Source: Oxalobacter formigenes
GTDB taxonomy: Bacteria > Pseudomonadota > Gammaproteobacteria > Burkholderiales > Burkholderiaceae_D
Length of the DNA stretch: 15,457 nucleotides
Reading direction: 5' to 3'
NCBI GenBank assembly: GCA_019424645.1
Contig: JAHYZB010000043.1
Span: 1-15,457, forward strand
A program made the translations under genes and the position numbers. Of this stretch, positions 13,666 to 15,457 are shown one piece after another (within the stretch, counting starts at the first letter, position 1; the number at the start of each line of letters is the position of its first letter). Below the pieces are notes generated by a model, which worked only from the letters and a program-made list of their open reading frames with translations, had not been told where the DNA came from and did not search any database.

Positions 13666-14837
13666 GATTGAATGACCAGTTCAACGGAGTCGGGATCGCA
13701 GGCTGCCCGTTCGTTGAACTGGATCGCAATATCGGACTGACCGAAGACCTTGCCATCCGTCGAGGTTTCAACCGACACCAGCTTGTAGGTCGCCAGATCG
13801 GCTGAACCGTTCAGACTCGCAGGCAGATAAAGGCGGGTCAACATCAGTGACTCGCCAATCGCCAGACCGTCGATAAAATCAGCCACCGTCTTCCTGATAC
13901 GCTCGCCAATACCGGTTTCATAACCGGTCAGTGGAACAATCGTGACTTTTGCACTGATCGCTTTTCTGACCGAGCGTGAAAAACTGATGTTGTGGGCAAC
14001 ATCGTAACGGTCAAACACGGTTTGGGTCGTATTGCCATACGTCCCCGTTCCCGGTCCTTTTTTCCGGAAAACGGCATCCGCAATCGCCTGTGTATCGCCC
14101 CCGTCGGCAATAATGGCAATGGAATGGGATGGAATGCCGTTGGCATCCGTTTTCGACGAATCGTTATCGATACCCGAAATGGCCGACACCCCGTCAATGG
14201 CGGCCACGGAAGCGAGAATCCCCTCAAAAACACTGCGCGACGGCAACGCGACCGACTGTTTCTGGCGTGCCCGTAACTGCGCATCCGTCTCAACCGCCTG
14301 CCCGACTGCGGCAGCTGCCGGATTGGAAACCGTTTGCCAACCCAGCGTTGGCGTCATGATTTTTGTCACCGATCCCGGCAAGGCGTCGATGGCGCCTTCC
14401 TTCGTACAAATAGCCGTGACCGTGATTTCCCCTTGTGGAGGAATAACGACTGTGCCCGGCAATTTCCATCGGTTGCCATTGTCGTCCTCGACAACCCCGT
14501 CTGAAATGGTCGACCCCGCCTGCCCCACACATCGCAGATCGACGCTGGAAAAACTGGCTCTGTTCCGGCTGATGCCGTTTGTCCTGACAATGCTCGACAA
14601 AGCCGTACCACTGGCCGTAGACGGCGCGTAACCCGTATAAGACGCCGTCAGTGCCGCATTGGCGTCGTTAATGGCCGAGGCGACAATCCCGAGCCACTGG
14701 CCGTCAGCCGTATCGTTATCAAGATTGATATCCTGCCCGTAAATTGCCCGGAATTTCTTCTGCAATTCGGTCAGGACTTCGGAATAAGTGGGCGCAAGCA
14801 CCCCTTTATCCGTAATAGTTGCAATGAGTGCCGTCAT
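13662..14837 (-). CDS. Baseplate J-like protein
   Basis: The 391-aa protein has the length and layout of the baseplate J / gp47 family, a wedge component of contractile tails (gpJ in P2, gp47 in Mu, distantly gp6 in T4). The N-terminus (about 10-55, YSEVLTELQKKFRAIYG then LDNDTADGQWLGI) and the middle section with ETDAQLRARQKQSV (183-196) are hallmarks, as is the following PSRSVFEGILASVAAIDGV. It overlaps its neighbours on both sides by ATGA, so the baseplate genes V-W-J are translated as a coupled set. Confidence 0.93.
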   Translation of the reverse strand: MTALIATITDKGVLAPTYSEVLTELQKKFRAIYGQDINLDNDTADGQWLGIVASAINDANAALTASYTGYAPSTASGTALSSIVRTNGISRNRASFSSVDLRCVGQAGSTISDGVVEDDNGNRWKLPGTVVIPPQGEITVTAICTKEGAIDALPGSVTKIMTPTLGWQTVSNPAAAAVGQAVETDAQLRARQKQSVALPSRSVFEGILASVAAIDGVSAISGIDNDSSKTDANGIPSHSIAIIADGGDTQAIADAVFRKKGPGTGTYGNTTQTVFDRYDVAHNISFSRSVRKAISAKVTIVPLTGYETGIGERIRKTVADFIDGLAIGESLMLTRLYLPASLNGSADLATYKLVSVETSTDGKVFGQSDIAIQFNERAACDPDSVELVIQS

Positions 14838-15190
14838 CCAAGCGCTCCTTTCACTGTAGTTGTGCCGTATTCGGTATCCAGCGTGACGCTGACTTTCAGC
14901 TTTCTGGAATCCGGATCAAGCGTACTGTCGTACTGCATAATTTGCTTTACTCCGGGTGTCCCGAGAATACGGCTTTTGATCGCGACGTCGTAAAGCAGTC
15001 GCTTGTGTTCGCCCAGAATACTGTCGGCGTAAGGTGTACCGTCCGACACATCGGTAAACCATTCGCCGGTTTTCAGTTTCAGGCGCGTCATCACGTTTTG
15101 CCCGACCGCTTCCGGCGAATCCGCCAGATAGTCGAGCCTCCCCCTGCCGAAGGCGACTTCGCCATCAGCATTCAATTTTCTGACTTTCAT
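14834..15190 (-). CDS. Baseplate wedge protein, gpW/gp25-like
   Basis: The 118-aa protein lies between baseplate V and J, the standard place for the W/gp25-like wedge subunit (gp46 in Mu-type phages). The core reads VGQNVMTRLKLKTGEWFTD, then GTPYADSILG and SRILGTPGVKQI, a pattern common to these short wedge proteins. Its C-terminus (KLKVSVTLDTEYG) is a predicted beta strand pair. It starts three bases after the stop of the spike gene and overlaps baseplate J by ATGA. The protein would join the sheath-proximal wedge of a contractile baseplate. Family assignment rests on position and motif shape, so I am less sure than for J. Confidence 0.78.
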   Translation of the reverse strand: MKVRKLNADGEVAFGRGRLDYLADSPEAVGQNVMTRLKLKTGEWFTDVSDGTPYADSILGEHKRLLYDVAIKSRILGTPGVKQIMQYDSTLDPDSRKLKVSVTLDTEYGTTTVKGALG

Positions 15191-15193
15191 ACG

Positions 15194-15457
15194 TTATACC
15201 GGAGGTGAAGTAGTGCTGCCCCCTGACTGGACACCACCGTGTTTATGTTGAGTCAGACTGATTCCATTCGCGGAAACGTCCCCATTGACGGAAACATTGC
15301 CCGTCATAGCCGTATTGCCACCGCCTTGTGTCACGGTACCCGTAATCGTGACATTCCCTGTCAGGTGGATATTCGGTGCTTCAATGGAAACCAGACTGGA
15401 TGTTTTTGCCCTGATATTCTTGCTGCCCGGGTCGATTTCGACAAAAGCGACCCCGTC
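15194..15457 (-). CDS. Baseplate assembly protein V / spike tip (partial, 5' end outside window)
   Basis: The frame is open from the window edge and ends with TAA at 15194-15196, giving the last 87 residues. They show the repetitive beta-helix pattern of membrane-piercing spikes (repeats such as LTGNVTIT, MTGNVSVNGDVSANG) followed by an H-K-H motif (codons 15239-15247) and a Gly/Ser-rich end, GGVQSGGSTTSPPV. In P2 gpV and phi92 gp138 spikes, an HxH motif at this place binds an iron ion at the tip; binding here is inference. The start lies off the window. The gene precedes the W-like gene by three bases, in the standard V-W-J order. Confidence 0.85.
   Translation of the reverse strand, partial: DGVAFVEIDPGSKNIRAKTSSLVSIEAPNIHLTGNVTITGTVTQGGGNTAMTGNVSVNGDVSANGISLTQHKHGGVQSGGSTTSPPV

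Noticed and set aside
14032..14631. Open frame of 199 codons on the plus strand opposite baseplate J
   Set aside because: Antisense shadow of a secure phage structural gene.
1..15457. CRISPR arrays, tRNA or rRNA genes, insertion sequences, toxin-antitoxin pairs
   Set aside because: I looked for regularly spaced repeats, cloverleaf-like segments and transposase motifs and saw none that I could support.

Overview
The window looks like a chromosomal segment of a Gram-negative betaproteobacterium of the Burkholderiales. DnaQ and TrhP have proteobacterial architecture, the efflux genes belong to a tripartite inner membrane/periplasm/outer membrane pump, and base composition is moderate. An Oxalobacteraceae member such as Oxalobacter would fit, but that is an impression from gene content and composition, not something proved here.

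Layout. (1) 1-2256: a minus-strand housekeeping pair, trhP (tRNA wobble-uridine hydroxylation) followed by dnaQ (proofreading subunit of DNA polymerase III). A promoter with a perfect TATAAT box lies just upstream of trhP. (2) 2266-3143: a strong 18-bp hairpin terminator, then two small minus-strand genes of unknown function. One is a secreted protein with a clear signal peptide. The other is a doubtful ORF with an A8 run near its start. (3) 3220-11091: a plus-strand efflux island built from two paralogous cassettes. Cassette 1 is marR1-fusC1. Cassette 2 is marR2-fusC2-DUF1656-membrane fusion protein-outer membrane factor. The genes overlap or nearly abut. Each cassette has its own TTGACA-type promoter overlapped by a different palindrome, as expected of MarR autoregulation. 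The set resembles the AaeXAB aromatic-acid efflux system of enterobacteria, but under MarR rather than LysR control and with a dedicated outer membrane lipoprotein. FusC1 has no adjacent partner genes and may borrow those of cassette 2. (4) 11092-11357: a gene-free junction with a 15-bp-arm inverted repeat. (5) 11358-15457: the minus-strand tail end of a contractile-tail prophage or tailocin. In transcription order it encodes baseplate spike V (partial at the window edge), W/gp25-like wedge, baseplate J, a DUF2612 protein, and three small tail-fibre-region proteins. Nearly all are joined by ATGA overlaps. The last two genes are clearly AT-richer than the structural genes.

The most interesting material is the duplicated MarR/FUSC arrangement with distinct operators, the three-piece AT-rich host-recognition end of the tail cluster, and the possibly frameshifted small gene at about 3.1 kb. 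I saw no clearly unprecedented system.
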